A DNA stretch of 64,000 nt from JAZNQN01 sp045590195. Lineage in GTDB: Bacteria; Bacillota; Clostridia; UMGS1883; UMGS1540. The stretch is from NCBI GenBank assembly GCA_045590195.1, contig JAZNQN010000039.1, forward strand, positions 50,819 to 114,818. The letters run 5' to 3'. Position 1 is the stretch's first letter. Each line of letters opens with the position of its first letter. Positions 44,233 to 53,179 of the stretch are shown here, piece after piece. The position numbers and the translations under genes were made by a program. Below the pieces are notes generated by a model. The model did no database searches. It was not told the DNA's origin and worked only from the letters and a program-made list of their open reading frames with translations.

Positions 44233-44412
44233 ACCACAATCAAACTGAATAAATATGAGAAGAAATATCTTTTTTAGCAAACGGGACTTGTTTTTGTAAA
44301 AAAGCGAGGCTCTGATTTATATTCTCTCGTTTGCTGAAGATATAAGTTTGATTGTGGTGGTCAAATGAGCTTTCGCTTTTTATGCGTGGCTCTTTGGGTC
44401 ACGCATTTTTTT
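44233..44412 (+). ncRNA. Structured RNA of about 180 nt (6S-like or leader)
   Basis: ACCACAATCAAACT (44233-44246) and AGTTTGATTGTGGT (44345-44358) form a perfect 14-bp stem. Inside, ATATCTT pairs with AAGATAT and AGCAAACG (44276-44283) with CGTTTGCT (44328-44335). A purine-rich 18-nt strand (44247-44264) is unpaired on one side, and the apex is about 44 nt. The unit ends with ATGCGTG/CACGCAT (44382-44406) and seven T. Length and long bubbled hairpin resemble 6S RNA. The RBS of the AbrB-like gene lies 4 nt after the terminator, so a regulatory leader is equally possible. Confidence 0.6.
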
Positions 44413-44429
44413 AATTGGAGGGATTTTTT

Positions 44430-44672
44430 ATGAAAGCAAGGGGAATTGTTCGAAAGCTTAACGATAACGGCAGGGTTGTAATTCCTATGGAATGGCGAAG
44501 AGATTATGGCATTGAAGACGACGATGCTCAGGTTGAGCTTTTTGCTCAGGAAAAGGGTATATTTATAAGAAAATATGAGCCTTCCTGCATTTTTTGCGGA
44601 GAGATAGAAAACCTTATTATGATTGAGGACAAGAAAATTTGCAAAAAGTGTATTGAAAAGCTTAATAAATAA
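44430..44672 (+). CDS. AbrB/SpoVT-family regulator with zinc-ribbon tail
   Basis: The 80-residue protein has an AbrB-type swapped-hairpin DNA-binding domain at 1-48 (GIVRKLNDNGRVVIPMEWRRDYGI) and a C-terminal CxxC pair (C53/C56, C71/C74) likely to bind zinc. GGAGGG lies 7 bp before the ATG at 44430. AbrB proteins control transition-state genes. No promoter fits between it and the preceding terminator, so expression may depend on read-through of the upstream RNA. Confidence 0.88.
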   Translation: MKARGIVRKLNDNGRVVIPMEWRRDYGIEDDDAQVELFAQEKGIFIRKYEPSCIFCGEIENLIMIEDKKICKKCIEKLNK

Positions 44673-44681
44673 CATTATATC

Positions 44682-44715
44682 AAAAAGGTGTTGCGCAAGA
44701 GCGCAACACCTTTTT
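44682..44715. terminator. Bidirectional terminator
   Basis: AAAAAGGTGTTGCGC-AAGA-GCGCAACACCTTTTT is a 15-bp perfect stem between the convergent AbrB-like and Na/Pi genes. Confidence 0.93.
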
Positions 44716-44718
44716 GTT

Positions 44719-46455
44719 TTACTGAACAGAATATTTTTTGCTATATTCCGCAACCTGCTCTATAAAAGCATTATTTTTAAGTTTTAATTCGTTTAAGTAT
44801 TCATGGCCGCCGATACTATCTTTACCGCGCTGCATAATGTACACCGAAACGTTTGAGCAGTGGTCTGAAATCCTTTCGCAGTTTGTAACAATATCAGAGA
44901 AAACAAAGCCCGTTTCAATACTGCATCTGCCTTCCTGCAATCTTTTAACGTGATTACTTTTAAGAGTAATTTTAAGGTTATCTATAACCTGTTCAAGAGG
45001 CTCAATCATAACTGCAGCATTTGTATCGTTTTTATCAAATGCTGAAATTGAAAGGGAAACAATCTCTTTGGTTGCGTTTGCCAAAGTTTCAAGTTCAGTT
45101 TCGGCATCGCCGGTAAATTTAATTTTCTTTTCATTTATTTCTTCTGCCGCTTCGGCAATATTAAGGGCATGGTCGCCCATTCTTTCAATGTCGCCAATAA
45201 GATGCAAAAGCTCAGTAACTTCGCGACTGTCGGCTGTTGATAAATCTTTTTGAGTAAGCTTTACAAGATATGAACCCAGCAAATCTTCGTATTTATCGGT
45301 TTTATCTTCGCATTCCTTGACAAAATTAAATGATTCTTCGCTATATTCTGAAATTAAGGAAAGGGCAGTATCGATACCTTCTTTGGCAAGCTCAATCATT
45401 TTTCTTGTTACGTTTTTACACTGTGAAACTGCAAGTGAAGGGGTTTCCAAAAGACGCTCGTCAAGAATTTTAAACTCGTCTTCTTCGCCTTTGTCGGGAA
45501 CGATTTTACAAGCAAGCTTTTCAAGCAGTTTGCTGAAGGGGAACAATGTTACTGTTGCAAATACATTGAAAATTGAGTGAACAACTGCTATGCCAAATGC
45601 ATTTGCAGTATCGGTAAGAATTGCAAGGTGCGACTTTATAAGCGTAAATATTATAAGGAAGAGAAGGCTTCCTATTATATTAAAACACAAATGAACCGCC
45701 GCAACTCGTTTTGCGCTTTTATTAGCGCCAATTGCTGAAATCATAGCGGTTGCACAAGTACCGATATTCTGGCCGAGAACAATTGGAACTACTGTCATAT
45801 AATTAAGTGAACCGGTTGATGAAAGCGCCTGCAAAATACCAACAGATGCCGAGGAGCTTTGAATAATTGCAGTAACAACAGCACCGAGAAGAAGGCCAAG
45901 TATCGGATTTGAAAACATTACCATAAGGCGCGCAAACTGTTCGTTATCTTTAAGGGCAGAAACTGCATCGGACATAGTTTCCATACCTGTCATCAAAACG
46001 GCGAAGCCCAGCAAAATGCTTCCTGTATCTTTGCGTTTTTCTTTTTTGGAAAGAAACATTACAATACCAATAAGGGCAAGCACAGGAGAGAATGAAGATG
46101 GTTTTAAAAGAGATAAAACGAAGTTACTTCCCTCAATGCCGGTAAGGCTCAAAAGCCAGCCTGTAACGGTTGTTCCTATGTTGGCACCCATAATTACGCC
46201 AATTGACTGTGAAAGTTTCATAACGCCGGAGTTTACAAAGCCTACGAGCATAACTGTTGTTGCTGATGAGCTTTGTATTACGGCTGTAACACCAAGACCG
46301 AGTAAAAGGCCTTTAAGCGGACTTGATGTAAGATTTTCGAGAATTGATTTAAGTTTTCCGGCGGAGCGTTTTTCAAGGCCGTCGCCCATTACGGTCATAC
46401 CAAAAAGAAAAATCGCAAGACCGCCTATAAGTTTTAATGCATCAAAAATTGTCAT
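44719..46455 (-). CDS. Na/Pi cotransporter with PhoU-like domain
   Basis: The 578-residue protein has two inverted membrane repeats with the family motif IQSSSATTVMLVG (near 60) and IQSSSASVGILQA (near 197), then a cytoplasmic PhoU-like helical domain (about 350-570) with LLHLIGDIERMGDHALNIAE. It imports phosphate with sodium, or in bacteria may export it. Its ATG overlaps the Gx gene stop (ATGA). It is the last gene of a ten-gene run. Confidence 0.92.
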   Translation of the reverse strand: MTIFDALKLIGGLAIFLFGMTVMGDGLEKRSAGKLKSILENLTSSPLKGLLLGLGVTAVIQSSSATTVMLVGFVNSGVMKLSQSIGVIMGANIGTTVTGWLLSLTGIEGSNFVLSLLKPSSFSPVLALIGIVMFLSKKEKRKDTGSILLGFAVLMTGMETMSDAVSALKDNEQFARLMVMFSNPILGLLLGAVVTAIIQSSSASVGILQALSSTGSLNYMTVVPIVLGQNIGTCATAMISAIGANKSAKRVAAVHLCFNIIGSLLFLIIFTLIKSHLAILTDTANAFGIAVVHSIFNVFATVTLFPFSKLLEKLACKIVPDKGEEDEFKILDERLLETPSLAVSQCKNVTRKMIELAKEGIDTALSLISEYSEESFNFVKECEDKTDKYEDLLGSYLVKLTQKDLSTADSREVTELLHLIGDIERMGDHALNIAEAAEEINEKKIKFTGDAETELETLANATKEIVSLSISAFDKNDTNAAVMIEPLEQVIDNLKITLKSNHVKRLQEGRCSIETGFVFSDIVTNCERISDHCSNVSVYIMQRGKDSIGGHEYLNELKLKNNAFIEQVAEYSKKYSVQ

Positions 46456-46967
46456 ATATTATTCCTTTCTTTTGCAAGATTTAAAATGTAATTATTTTTA
46501 AGTACAAGCCCTGAAATAAGGCCTGTAAAAGTTCCACCTATTATTGCCGAGGCTGTAAGGGGGAATATGTACCACCACAAAAAAGAAATTCTTGTAATAA
46601 ATACTGCCGTTGCAAGCTGGCCTATGTTATGAAAAATTGCGCTGAAAGCACTTAAAGTGGTAAGCGATGATATTTTTTTACTTAAAACACAAAGTACTAA
46701 AAACGACAAAATTCCGCCTGAGAGGCTATATAAAAACTGAACTGCGCCTCCAAAGAAAAGAGAGGCTATTATAATTCGCAAAAATAAAACCGAGGCAGCT
46801 TTTTTTGCATCGTAAAGCTTTAAAACTACAAGCGTAATGCAGTTTGCAAGGCCGAGTTTTACCCCTGCAATGGGAACTATAGGTGGAATTAAATTCTCAA
46901 AATAGCAAATCACAAGAGAAGTGCACAAAAATAACGCCAGAAACACAAGCTGCTTTGTTTTGAGCAT
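46452..46967 (-). CDS. Gx transporter family protein (EetB-like)
   Basis: The 171-residue protein has about five membrane segments and the family motif VPIAGVKLGLANCITLVVLKLYDAKKA (near 32-58). It is often named heptaprenyl diphosphate synthase component I. EetB of the Listeria electron-transfer locus belongs to this family. The Shine-Dalgarno AGGAGG is 13 bp before the ATG and inside the NusG-II gene, with which it overlaps by 58 bp. Confidence 0.82.
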   Translation of the reverse strand: MLKTKQLVFLALFLCTSLVICYFENLIPPIVPIAGVKLGLANCITLVVLKLYDAKKAASVLFLRIIIASLFFGGAVQFLYSLSGGILSFLVLCVLSKKISSLTTLSAFSAIFHNIGQLATAVFITRISFLWWYIFPLTASAIIGGTFTGLISGLVLKNNYILNLAKERNNI

Positions 46968-47305
46968 GCTACTGCGTCGACCTCCTTTTCGAAAGTTATG
47001 TAAAGAGAATTAGGAGCACATATAATTGGAGCTCCACTACTCATTTTGCCGCGTTTTACACACACTTTATCAGGGCAATCGGCCGAAATCATAGTAACGC
47101 CATCATTTTCTACCAAAAGCGTGTTATGAGGCAGCTTTATTTCATAAGGAGATTTAACATCTGATAAATCAACAGTATCATAAAGCTGTGAATTCATATA
47201 TATATTAATTTGTTTGCTGTCGCTCTCATCAGCGCATATAAATGCTGTAACCGTGACGCATATAGCAAGTATTATGCAGAGGGCAATTTTCAGTTTTCTT
47301 TCCAT
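46910..47305 (-). CDS. NusG domain II protein (EetA-like)
   Basis: The 131-residue protein has an N-terminal membrane anchor (about 6-25) and an extracytoplasmic NusG domain II (about 32-112) with CPDKVCVKRGKMSSGAPIICAPNSLYITF; the cysteines near 77, 82 and 96 are family-typical. EetA of Gram-positive electron-transfer loci is of this type. The last 18 residues (CSKQSSLCFWRYFCALLL) lie beyond the domain and overlap the Gx gene, so the functional end is probably earlier. Confidence 0.8.
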   Translation of the reverse strand: MERKLKIALCIILAICVTVTAFICADESDSKQINIYMNSQLYDTVDLSDVKSPYEIKLPHNTLLVENDGVTMISADCPDKVCVKRGKMSSGAPIICAPNSLYITFEKEVDAVACSKQSSLCFWRYFCALLL

Positions 47306-47316
47306 AAATACTCCGT

Positions 47317-48285
47317 TTAGTAAATTATATCAAATTTATCGGCAGAAAAATCTTTTGCTATACCTGCCGTTACATATATTTTACCGTTTTGGAGAATAAA
47401 TATTGCATCGAAATTTTTTTCTGCACGGTAAAATTCTTTTGCTTTTTCAAAGCCCATAACAAAAAGGGCAGTGGAATACCCGTCGGCCAGGGTGGCATTT
47501 TCAGAAACAATTGTTACAGAAGCCAAATCATTTTCGGCAGGATAGCCTGTTTCGGGGTTTATAATGTGATGATATTTTTTGCCATCTTTTTCAAAATATC
47601 TTTCATATGCACCCGATGTTACAACTGCCTGGTTTTCGGCTTTCAAAATGCCTGAAAATTCATCGGCAAAGGGACTTTTTATAGCAATTTTCCACTTTTT
47701 GCCGCCTTTGTTTCCAAGGGCATAAACGTTGCCGCCAAGGGAAATTAAGGCATTTTCTTCGCCGTTATTTTTCAAAATTTCAACAGCTTTATCGCACATA
47801 AAACCTTTGGCAATGCCGCCAAAATCCATTTTTTGTCCATCTTCTGCCGACAATATATTATCATTAATTTGAATTTTTGTAAAGTTAATTGATGGCAAAA
47901 TATCCGCCACTTCTTCATTTTTGGGAATTTTGTAGTTTTTTGTGGTAAAACCCCACTCCAAAATTAGTGGATATATTGCAAAATTATATGCCCCATCAGT
48001 TTTTTCTGATATGTTTTTAGCGGCGCTGAAAACCTCCGCAAATTTTGGAGAAACATTTTGAGTTAATCTATTATTAAGGCCATAAAGTTCGCTTGTTTCC
48101 ATAGTGGGTGAAAGAAGTTTTTCATATTCTTTTACAAGAGTTTCAATTTCTTTTGCGGAGGAAGGGCTGCATTTTAAAGAAATTACCGTATCAAGCGCAA
48201 AAAAAGAATGCTCCGCACTTCTTTGGGGAGTGCATCCCGAAAGAAGTGTAAGAGCAATAATAATTAAAAGACAAAGTTTTTTCAT
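47317..48285 (-). CDS. apbE: FAD:protein FMN transferase (lipoprotein)
   Basis: The 322-residue protein begins with a lipoprotein signal (LLIIIALTLLSGC, Cys at 18). ApbE signatures are FALDTVISLK near 29, AKGFMCDKAVEIL (near 158), SLGGNVYALG (near 178) and YHHIINPETGYPA (near 239). It attaches FMN to extracytoplasmic proteins; such FMN carriers occur in Rnf and in flavin-based electron transfer. It lies upstream of EetA- and EetB-like genes. Its ATG overlaps the PHP gene stop (ATGA). Confidence 0.92.
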   Translation of the reverse strand: MKKLCLLIIIALTLLSGCTPQRSAEHSFFALDTVISLKCSPSSAKEIETLVKEYEKLLSPTMETSELYGLNNRLTQNVSPKFAEVFSAAKNISEKTDGAYNFAIYPLILEWGFTTKNYKIPKNEEVADILPSINFTKIQINDNILSAEDGQKMDFGGIAKGFMCDKAVEILKNNGEENALISLGGNVYALGNKGGKKWKIAIKSPFADEFSGILKAENQAVVTSGAYERYFEKDGKKYHHIINPETGYPAENDLASVTIVSENATLADGYSTALFVMGFEKAKEFYRAEKNFDAIFILQNGKIYVTAGIAKDFSADKFDIIY

Positions 48286-49130
48286 CTTATACCTCGGTAT
48301 TCTTTTATTTTTTCCAAAACGGAATAAGGAACAGAAAGGTTGCCAAGGCCTTTTCCTATGGAAATATGGGGTTTCATTTCGGCGTGAAAATCGGTTCCGC
48401 CTGAAATTAAAAGGCTCATTTCTTTTGCAAGCGACTGATATTTTTCCTGCATTTCGGGGGTATATTCGGTATAGTAACCTTCAATGCCGCAAAGGCCGGC
48501 TTCTTTCAGTTCTTTTAAAAAAGAGTAAAGCTCGTCATCATTTTTACGGGTAAGGTGCAAATGTGCCACAAAAGCAACGCCGCCGGCGCGGTTTATAAGA
48601 TTTACACAGTCGGCCGCTGAAAGCATTTGAATAGGACTAAAGCAAGGCTTGCCGTTTGCGAGATATTGGTCAAACGCCTCTTTAACCGATGAAACATAGC
48701 CTTTTTTAACCATCGCCTTTGCAAAATGAGCCCTTCCAACAAGGCCTCCGCCTGCAAATGCGGCGCCATCTTCCCAGGTTATATCAAAGCCGCAATCATT
48801 TATGCGGCGAAGGGTATCGTAATTTCGCTCAAGGCGCATAGCCTGAATTTCGGCAATTTTTTCTATGAAATATTCATTATGGATATCTACATAATAGCCG
48901 AGAATATGGGTTTCGGTTTCGCTTTTTGCCGAAAGTTCAATTCCGGGCACAACTTCAACACCTATTTCTTCGCCTGTTTTTAAGGCCTCTTCTACGCCGG
49001 CAAAAGTATCGTGGTCGGTAAGAGATATTGCGCTAAGGCCCGATTTTTTTGCGTGACAAACTAACTGGCGGGGAGTCATAGACCCGTCGGAGCAGGTTGA
49101 ATGAGTATGAAGGTCGATATATTTTTCCAT
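48282..49130 (-). CDS. PHP-domain phosphoesterase (TrpH/YciV-like)
   Basis: The 282 residues have the PHP metal motif DLHTHSTCSDGS (6-17), SLTDHDTFAGVEEA near 37, AHLHLTRK near 192 and a final GTDFHAE near 248. YciV members hydrolyse 3',5'-bisphosphate nucleotides and 5' ends of RNA. TAAACGGAGA precedes the ATG. It overlaps apbE. Confidence 0.88.
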   Translation of the reverse strand: MEKYIDLHTHSTCSDGSMTPRQLVCHAKKSGLSAISLTDHDTFAGVEEALKTGEEIGVEVVPGIELSAKSETETHILGYYVDIHNEYFIEKIAEIQAMRLERNYDTLRRINDCGFDITWEDGAAFAGGGLVGRAHFAKAMVKKGYVSSVKEAFDQYLANGKPCFSPIQMLSAADCVNLINRAGGVAFVAHLHLTRKNDDELYSFLKELKEAGLCGIEGYYTEYTPEMQEKYQSLAKEMSLLISGGTDFHAEMKPHISIGKGLGNLSVPYSVLEKIKEYRGIR

Positions 49131-49143
49131 AGGTGTTCTCCGT

Positions 49144-49923
49144 TTACATAAGGGATTTAAGTTTTTTCATTTTATCAAAGGCGGTATAAATAAATTCTTC
49201 GGGGTCAGATGCTAAAAACTGACGGTAGGAAGATTCAAAATTTAAGTCGCCCGTGTAGCCGAGTTCATTTAGTTTATCGGCGTACCACTGCCAGTCGATA
49301 TTGCAGGTAAAGGGCATAAAGTGCAGGTCAACTCCTGCTTGTCCCGGTTTTTGAACGCCGAAATTATCGTGAATGTGAACATATTTAAGCTTGCCCTTAA
49401 ACTTAGCATTAAAATCACAAAGGGGAGCATAGGCCATATTGTGGCCGATATCCCAGCAAAAGCCGTGAAATGCGGAAAGACGCTCCATAACGCTTTTTAA
49501 AACCTCGGTTTCGTTAACGTTTTCGTAGCAAATACAAACGCCTTTTTCCTCGGCGTAATCATTGAGCCTTGCAAAGCGTTCAAAGCCAATTTCGGAAACG
49601 GCAGGAATTATGTTGCCGAAAGTTGTATGGGCAACCATTATTCTGATGTCGTGTTCCCGGCAAAAATCAACTCTTTTTTTAATAAACTCAAGGTAATCAT
49701 CACCCTCGCCGCCATTTTGCCAGAAAGAATTTATATTGGCAATAGGCGCGTGAAGAGAAGATATTGAAAGGGCGTTTTTCTCGGCCTCCCGAAGAATTTC
49801 ATCAATCGGCTCATCATCGGTTAAATACGTCGCCATTATGCACTGAAATCCTGCTTCTTTTATAATTTTTAAAAGATGGGTGACATTTTTGTTATCGGGA
49901 ACTGACATACCAAGTTTTAACAT
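49144..49923 (-). CDS. Sugar phosphate isomerase/epimerase family protein
   Basis: The 259-residue protein is a xylose isomerase-like TIM barrel with ICYENVNETEV (Glu near 135), FCWDIGHNMAYA near 157, YVHIHDNFG near 183 and a final Glu in NFESSYRQF near 229; these are the metal ligands of the fold. The substrate is unknown. GGAGGGAG lies 4 bp before the ATG, which overlaps the MATE stop by 7 bp. Confidence 0.83.
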   Translation of the reverse strand: MLKLGMSVPDNKNVTHLLKIIKEAGFQCIMATYLTDDEPIDEILREAEKNALSISSLHAPIANINSFWQNGGEGDDYLEFIKKRVDFCREHDIRIMVAHTTFGNIIPAVSEIGFERFARLNDYAEEKGVCICYENVNETEVLKSVMERLSAFHGFCWDIGHNMAYAPLCDFNAKFKGKLKYVHIHDNFGVQKPGQAGVDLHFMPFTCNIDWQWYADKLNELGYTGDLNFESSYRQFLASDPEEFIYTAFDKMKKLKSLM

Positions 49924-51283
49924 AAAACTCCCTCCGCGGCGAATTGTTTTTTATATTTTCTAATTGCTATTATTATGCATATACCGTGTGCAAGCGCTGT
50001 AAGGAGCCAGGAAACGGGGTAGGATAAAAAGAGTGTTCCAAGTGTTTTATCCCACTGGAAAAATGTGTATATCCACAAAATTCGGAACCCGCAGGCACCA
50101 AGAAGAGAAACGCACATTGGCAAAATTGAATATTTAAGGCCTCGCATAATGCCGGCTGTAACTTCCATAATACCAACAAGAGTATAAGGAATTATCATAT
50201 AATAAAGCCTGAGAGTTGCAATGCGCAAAACCTCGGTATCGGTTGTGAAAAGGGAAAATGCTATATCTTTTATACTGAGCATAAGTGATGACATTAATAT
50301 TCCTGCCACCGTAACTACACCAAGGCAACACCACGCGCTTTTCTTTATTCGTTTTAAATTTTTAGCGCCGAGATTCTGGCCGCAAGCCGTTATAGAAGCC
50401 TGGTAAATGGCATTCATTACAGTATAGGCAAAGCCTTCGATATTGCCTGAAACAGAGCTGCCTGCCATTGCCGCTGCACCAAAAAGGTTAATTGACGACT
50501 GAATTAAAACATTTGAAATTGAAAAGAGAGTACTTTGTATTCCGGCAGGAAGGCCCACGCGAAGAAACTGCTTAAACTCCTCTTTATAAATGCGTATTTT
50601 TTTACATAAAGGCGGTAAGGGCCTACCGATGTTGTAAGACATATAAGAATAAGCGCCGCAGACACGTAGTTTGACAAGGCAGTTGCAATTGCAACGCCTG
50701 CAACATCCATTTTAAACACTATTACCGTAATAAGGTTTACAACTACGTTTAAGGCTCCTGAAAAAATAAGAAAATAAAGCGGCCTTTTTGTATCGCCAAC
50801 GCTTCGGAGAATAGCACTGCCGAAGTTATATATCATAAGGGCGGGCATTCCCAGAAACAAAATTCGCATATAGAGAGTTGATTTTTCTATAACATCTGCC
50901 GGAGAGCCCATAAGAGTTAGCATTGGTTTGCAGGCAACAATACCTATTATGGAGCAGAAAATACCTGCAACTATGCTTATTGCTATGGATGTATGTATGG
51001 TGCGGTGGAGGGATTTATAGTCTTTTGAGCCATAAGCTATTGAAACCAAAACGCTTCCGCCTGCGCCCATACCGATAAAGAGGTTTATAATAAGATTATA
51101 AAGTGACGAGGTTGAGCCTACTGCCGCAAGGGAATGGCTTCCTGCAAAGCGGCCTACAACTATCATATCGGCTGCATTATACAGAAGCTGAAGTATTCCT
51201 GTTAAAATAAGCGGAATAGAAAAACGCAATATGTTTTTTAAAATGCTGCCCTCTGTCATATTGATTTCGTGTTTTTTTGACAT
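49917..51283 (-). pseudogene. MATE efflux transporter split by a -1 frameshift
   Basis: Two overlapping frames together make one MATE protein of about 455 residues. The N-terminal frame (ATG 51283) covers repeat 1 up to GPYRLYVKK; the conserved continuation IRIYKEEFKQFLRVGLPAG is in the -1 frame and runs to the stop at 49917. The switch is at seven A (minus strand, 50603-50597), read GT A-AAA-AAA, a classical -1 slippery heptamer in phase. Without a shift the protein would end after 259 residues at 50504. A sequencing or assembly error, a recent mutation, or programmed frameshifting/slippage can all explain it. MATE pumps export drugs or metabolites. Confidence 0.8.
50597..50603 (-). other. 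A7 slippery heptamer in the MATE gene
   Basis: On the minus strand GTA-AAA-AAA-TAC is in the frame of the upstream part. Slipping back one base gives ATA-CGC and enters the frame of the downstream part. Eight A would also restore a single frame. Confidence 0.75.
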
Positions 51284-51293
51284 ATAAGCCTCC

Positions 51294-51920
51294 TTATTTT
51301 ATGGGAACAAATCGCTCGCCGCATTTTTCTATTACTGCTCTGCCTGCGGTGGCCTCGGTTAGCTTTTTAATAAGCTCGTTACCTTTTGCTTTTTCGGTTG
51401 AAAGAGTAAGTAAAACTGCTTCGCCATAATCTTTTGAAAGAATTTCGTATCCATTTTCAGAAATTTCATATTCTGTTTTACCAAGGTCGGCATAATCGAT
51501 TTTCGCAGTAAAAATTTCGCTGTAAATCATTTTTACTATTTCTGCCGCAACTATGCCTGCCTTTGCGGCTTTGCCATAAGCTCTTACAAGGCCGCCTGCG
51601 CCAAGCAGTGTGCCGCCGAAATACCTTGTAACAACAACGCAAATATCGGTAAGTTCTTCTTTTAAAATTACATCTAAAGTCGGAACGCCTGCTGTGCCCG
51701 AAGGCTCACCATCGTCGCTATAGCGGCGGATGTTATTCTCGGTAATATTATAGGCGTAAACATTATGGGTGGCATCGCTGTATTTTTTTCTTACCTCGGA
51801 AAGAAAGGCAAGGGCTTCTTCTTCGGTTTTACAAGGTGCAACCGATGCGATAAAGCGGGATTTTTTCTCGATTATTTCATCCTGTGCTACCTTTGAAACC
51901 GTTTTATAATCTTTGTTCAT
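51294..51920 (-). CDS. YigZ/IMPACT family protein
   Basis: The 208-residue protein has the UPF0029 N-terminal domain (KKSRFIASVAPCKTEEEALAFLSEVRKKYSDATHNVYAY, residues 20-58), SDDGEPSGTAGVP (near 69), and a C-terminal ferredoxin-like domain. Eukaryotic relatives regulate translation; the bacterial role is unknown. Its ATG overlaps the hflX stop (ATGA). Confidence 0.92.
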   Translation of the reverse strand: MNKDYKTVSKVAQDEIIEKKSRFIASVAPCKTEEEALAFLSEVRKKYSDATHNVYAYNITENNIRRYSDDGEPSGTAGVPTLDVILKEELTDICVVVTRYFGGTLLGAGGLVRAYGKAAKAGIVAAEIVKMIYSEIFTAKIDYADLGKTEYEISENGYEILSKDYGEAVLLTLSTEKAKGNELIKKLTEATAGRAVIEKCGERFVPIK

Positions 51921-53179
51921 ATTTCATATTCCTTATAATCACTTTGTGCTTTGGCGTCTGCCATAAATTCGATTAAAATACCATCTTCCTTATAATCGTT
52001 TGAAATAAGGCAGTCGCTTGAAATTATACTATTTAATACATTGCCCATAGAATACGGAACAAGAATTTTCATAAGGCGGCGTTTGCCTGGGATTGCAGTG
52101 TCCATAATTTTTATAAGCTCATCTATTCCGCTGCCTTCTTTTGCGCTTATGAAAACGCTTTTTTCGGGAAGAGTTGGGCGGGGAACAAATTCGCCGCAAA
52201 GGTCAATTTTATTATAAACCGAAATCATAGGCTTTTCACTGCATCCAAGCTCTTTTAAAAGAGCGGCTACAACGGCAATCTGATTGTCACGCTGAGGAGA
52301 AGATGCATCAATAATATGAAGCAGAACATCGGCGTTTGTTGCCTCTTCAAGGGTTGACTTAAAAGCCTCAACCAGATGATGGGGAAGTTTTCTTATAAAG
52401 CCAACTGTGTCTATAAGCATAGTTTCCCTTCCATCGGGCATTTTAAGGGCACGTGCAGTTGGGTCAAGTGTTGCAAAAAGCATATTCTCAGCCAGTGCGC
52501 CTGCATCAGTTAAAAGGTTTAATAAAGTTGATTTTCCTGCATTTGTATAGCCAACTATGGCAACCGTTGGAATTTCGCGTTTCTTTCTGCCATCGCGAAT
52601 TAAGCGGCGGTGATTTGAAAGCTTTTCAATCTCTTTTTCAAGTGAATTTATTCTTGTTCTTATATAACGGCGGTCGGTTTCAATTTTTGTTTCGCCGGGG
52701 CCTTTTGTGCCTATACCACCGCCCTGTCTTGAAAGGGAAGTATATCCGCCTGAAAGACGGGGGAGATTATATTTAAGCTGTGCCAGTTCAACCTGCAGTT
52801 TACCTTCGCCCGAAAGAGCCCTTTGGGCAAAAATATCAAGTATTAAAGCAGTACGGTCGATAACCCTTATATCTTCAAGAGCCGCCTCGATATTTTTAAG
52901 CTGTGAGCCTGTAAGCTCATCATCAAAAATAACAAGGTTTGCACCAAGATTTTTGCAGGCCTCAAGTATTTCTTCAAGCTTACCATCGCCAACAAAAGTG
53001 GCTTTATCGGGAGCTTCACGGTTTTGCGTTATAACGCCCAAAACTTCTGCCCCTGCAGTTTCGGCAAGGAGTGAGAGCTCTTTTAAAGATTCTTCAGTTG
53101 TATCGGTAAGAGAATCGGCGCCCTTGCGGAAAACACCAACAAGTATCGCCTTTTCCTCAATATTACTATTTTCGTACAT
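51917..53179 (-). CDS. hflX: HflX ribosome-associated GTPase
   Basis: The 420-residue GTPase splits stalled ribosomes. Its N-terminal HflX domain ends with RLSGGYTSLSRQGGGIGTKGPGETKIETDRR (near 145-175). The G1 motif GYTNAGKSTLLN is near 206, DTVGFIRKLPHHLV near 252 and NKID near 324. The ATG at 53179 is chosen because GAGGA lies 9 bp upstream; a TTG six bases earlier is too close. It overlaps the end of the FolT-like gene by 14 bp. Confidence 0.94.
   Translation of the reverse strand: MYENSNIEEKAILVGVFRKGADSLTDTTEESLKELSLLAETAGAEVLGVITQNREAPDKATFVGDGKLEEILEACKNLGANLVIFDDELTGSQLKNIEAALEDIRVIDRTALILDIFAQRALSGEGKLQVELAQLKYNLPRLSGGYTSLSRQGGGIGTKGPGETKIETDRRYIRTRINSLEKEIEKLSNHRRLIRDGRKKREIPTVAIVGYTNAGKSTLLNLLTDAGALAENMLFATLDPTARALKMPDGRETMLIDTVGFIRKLPHHLVEAFKSTLEEATNADVLLHIIDASSPQRDNQIAVVAALLKELGCSEKPMISVYNKIDLCGEFVPRPTLPEKSVFISAKEGSGIDELIKIMDTAIPGKRRLMKILVPYSMGNVLNSIISSDCLISNDYKEDGILIEFMADAKAQSDYKEYEI

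Noticed and set aside
44233..44412. SRP RNA, tmRNA or RNase P RNA
   Set aside because: The length, the absence of the SRP GGAA apical motif and asymmetric loop, of a tRNA-like end and of RNase P conserved regions all speak against these.
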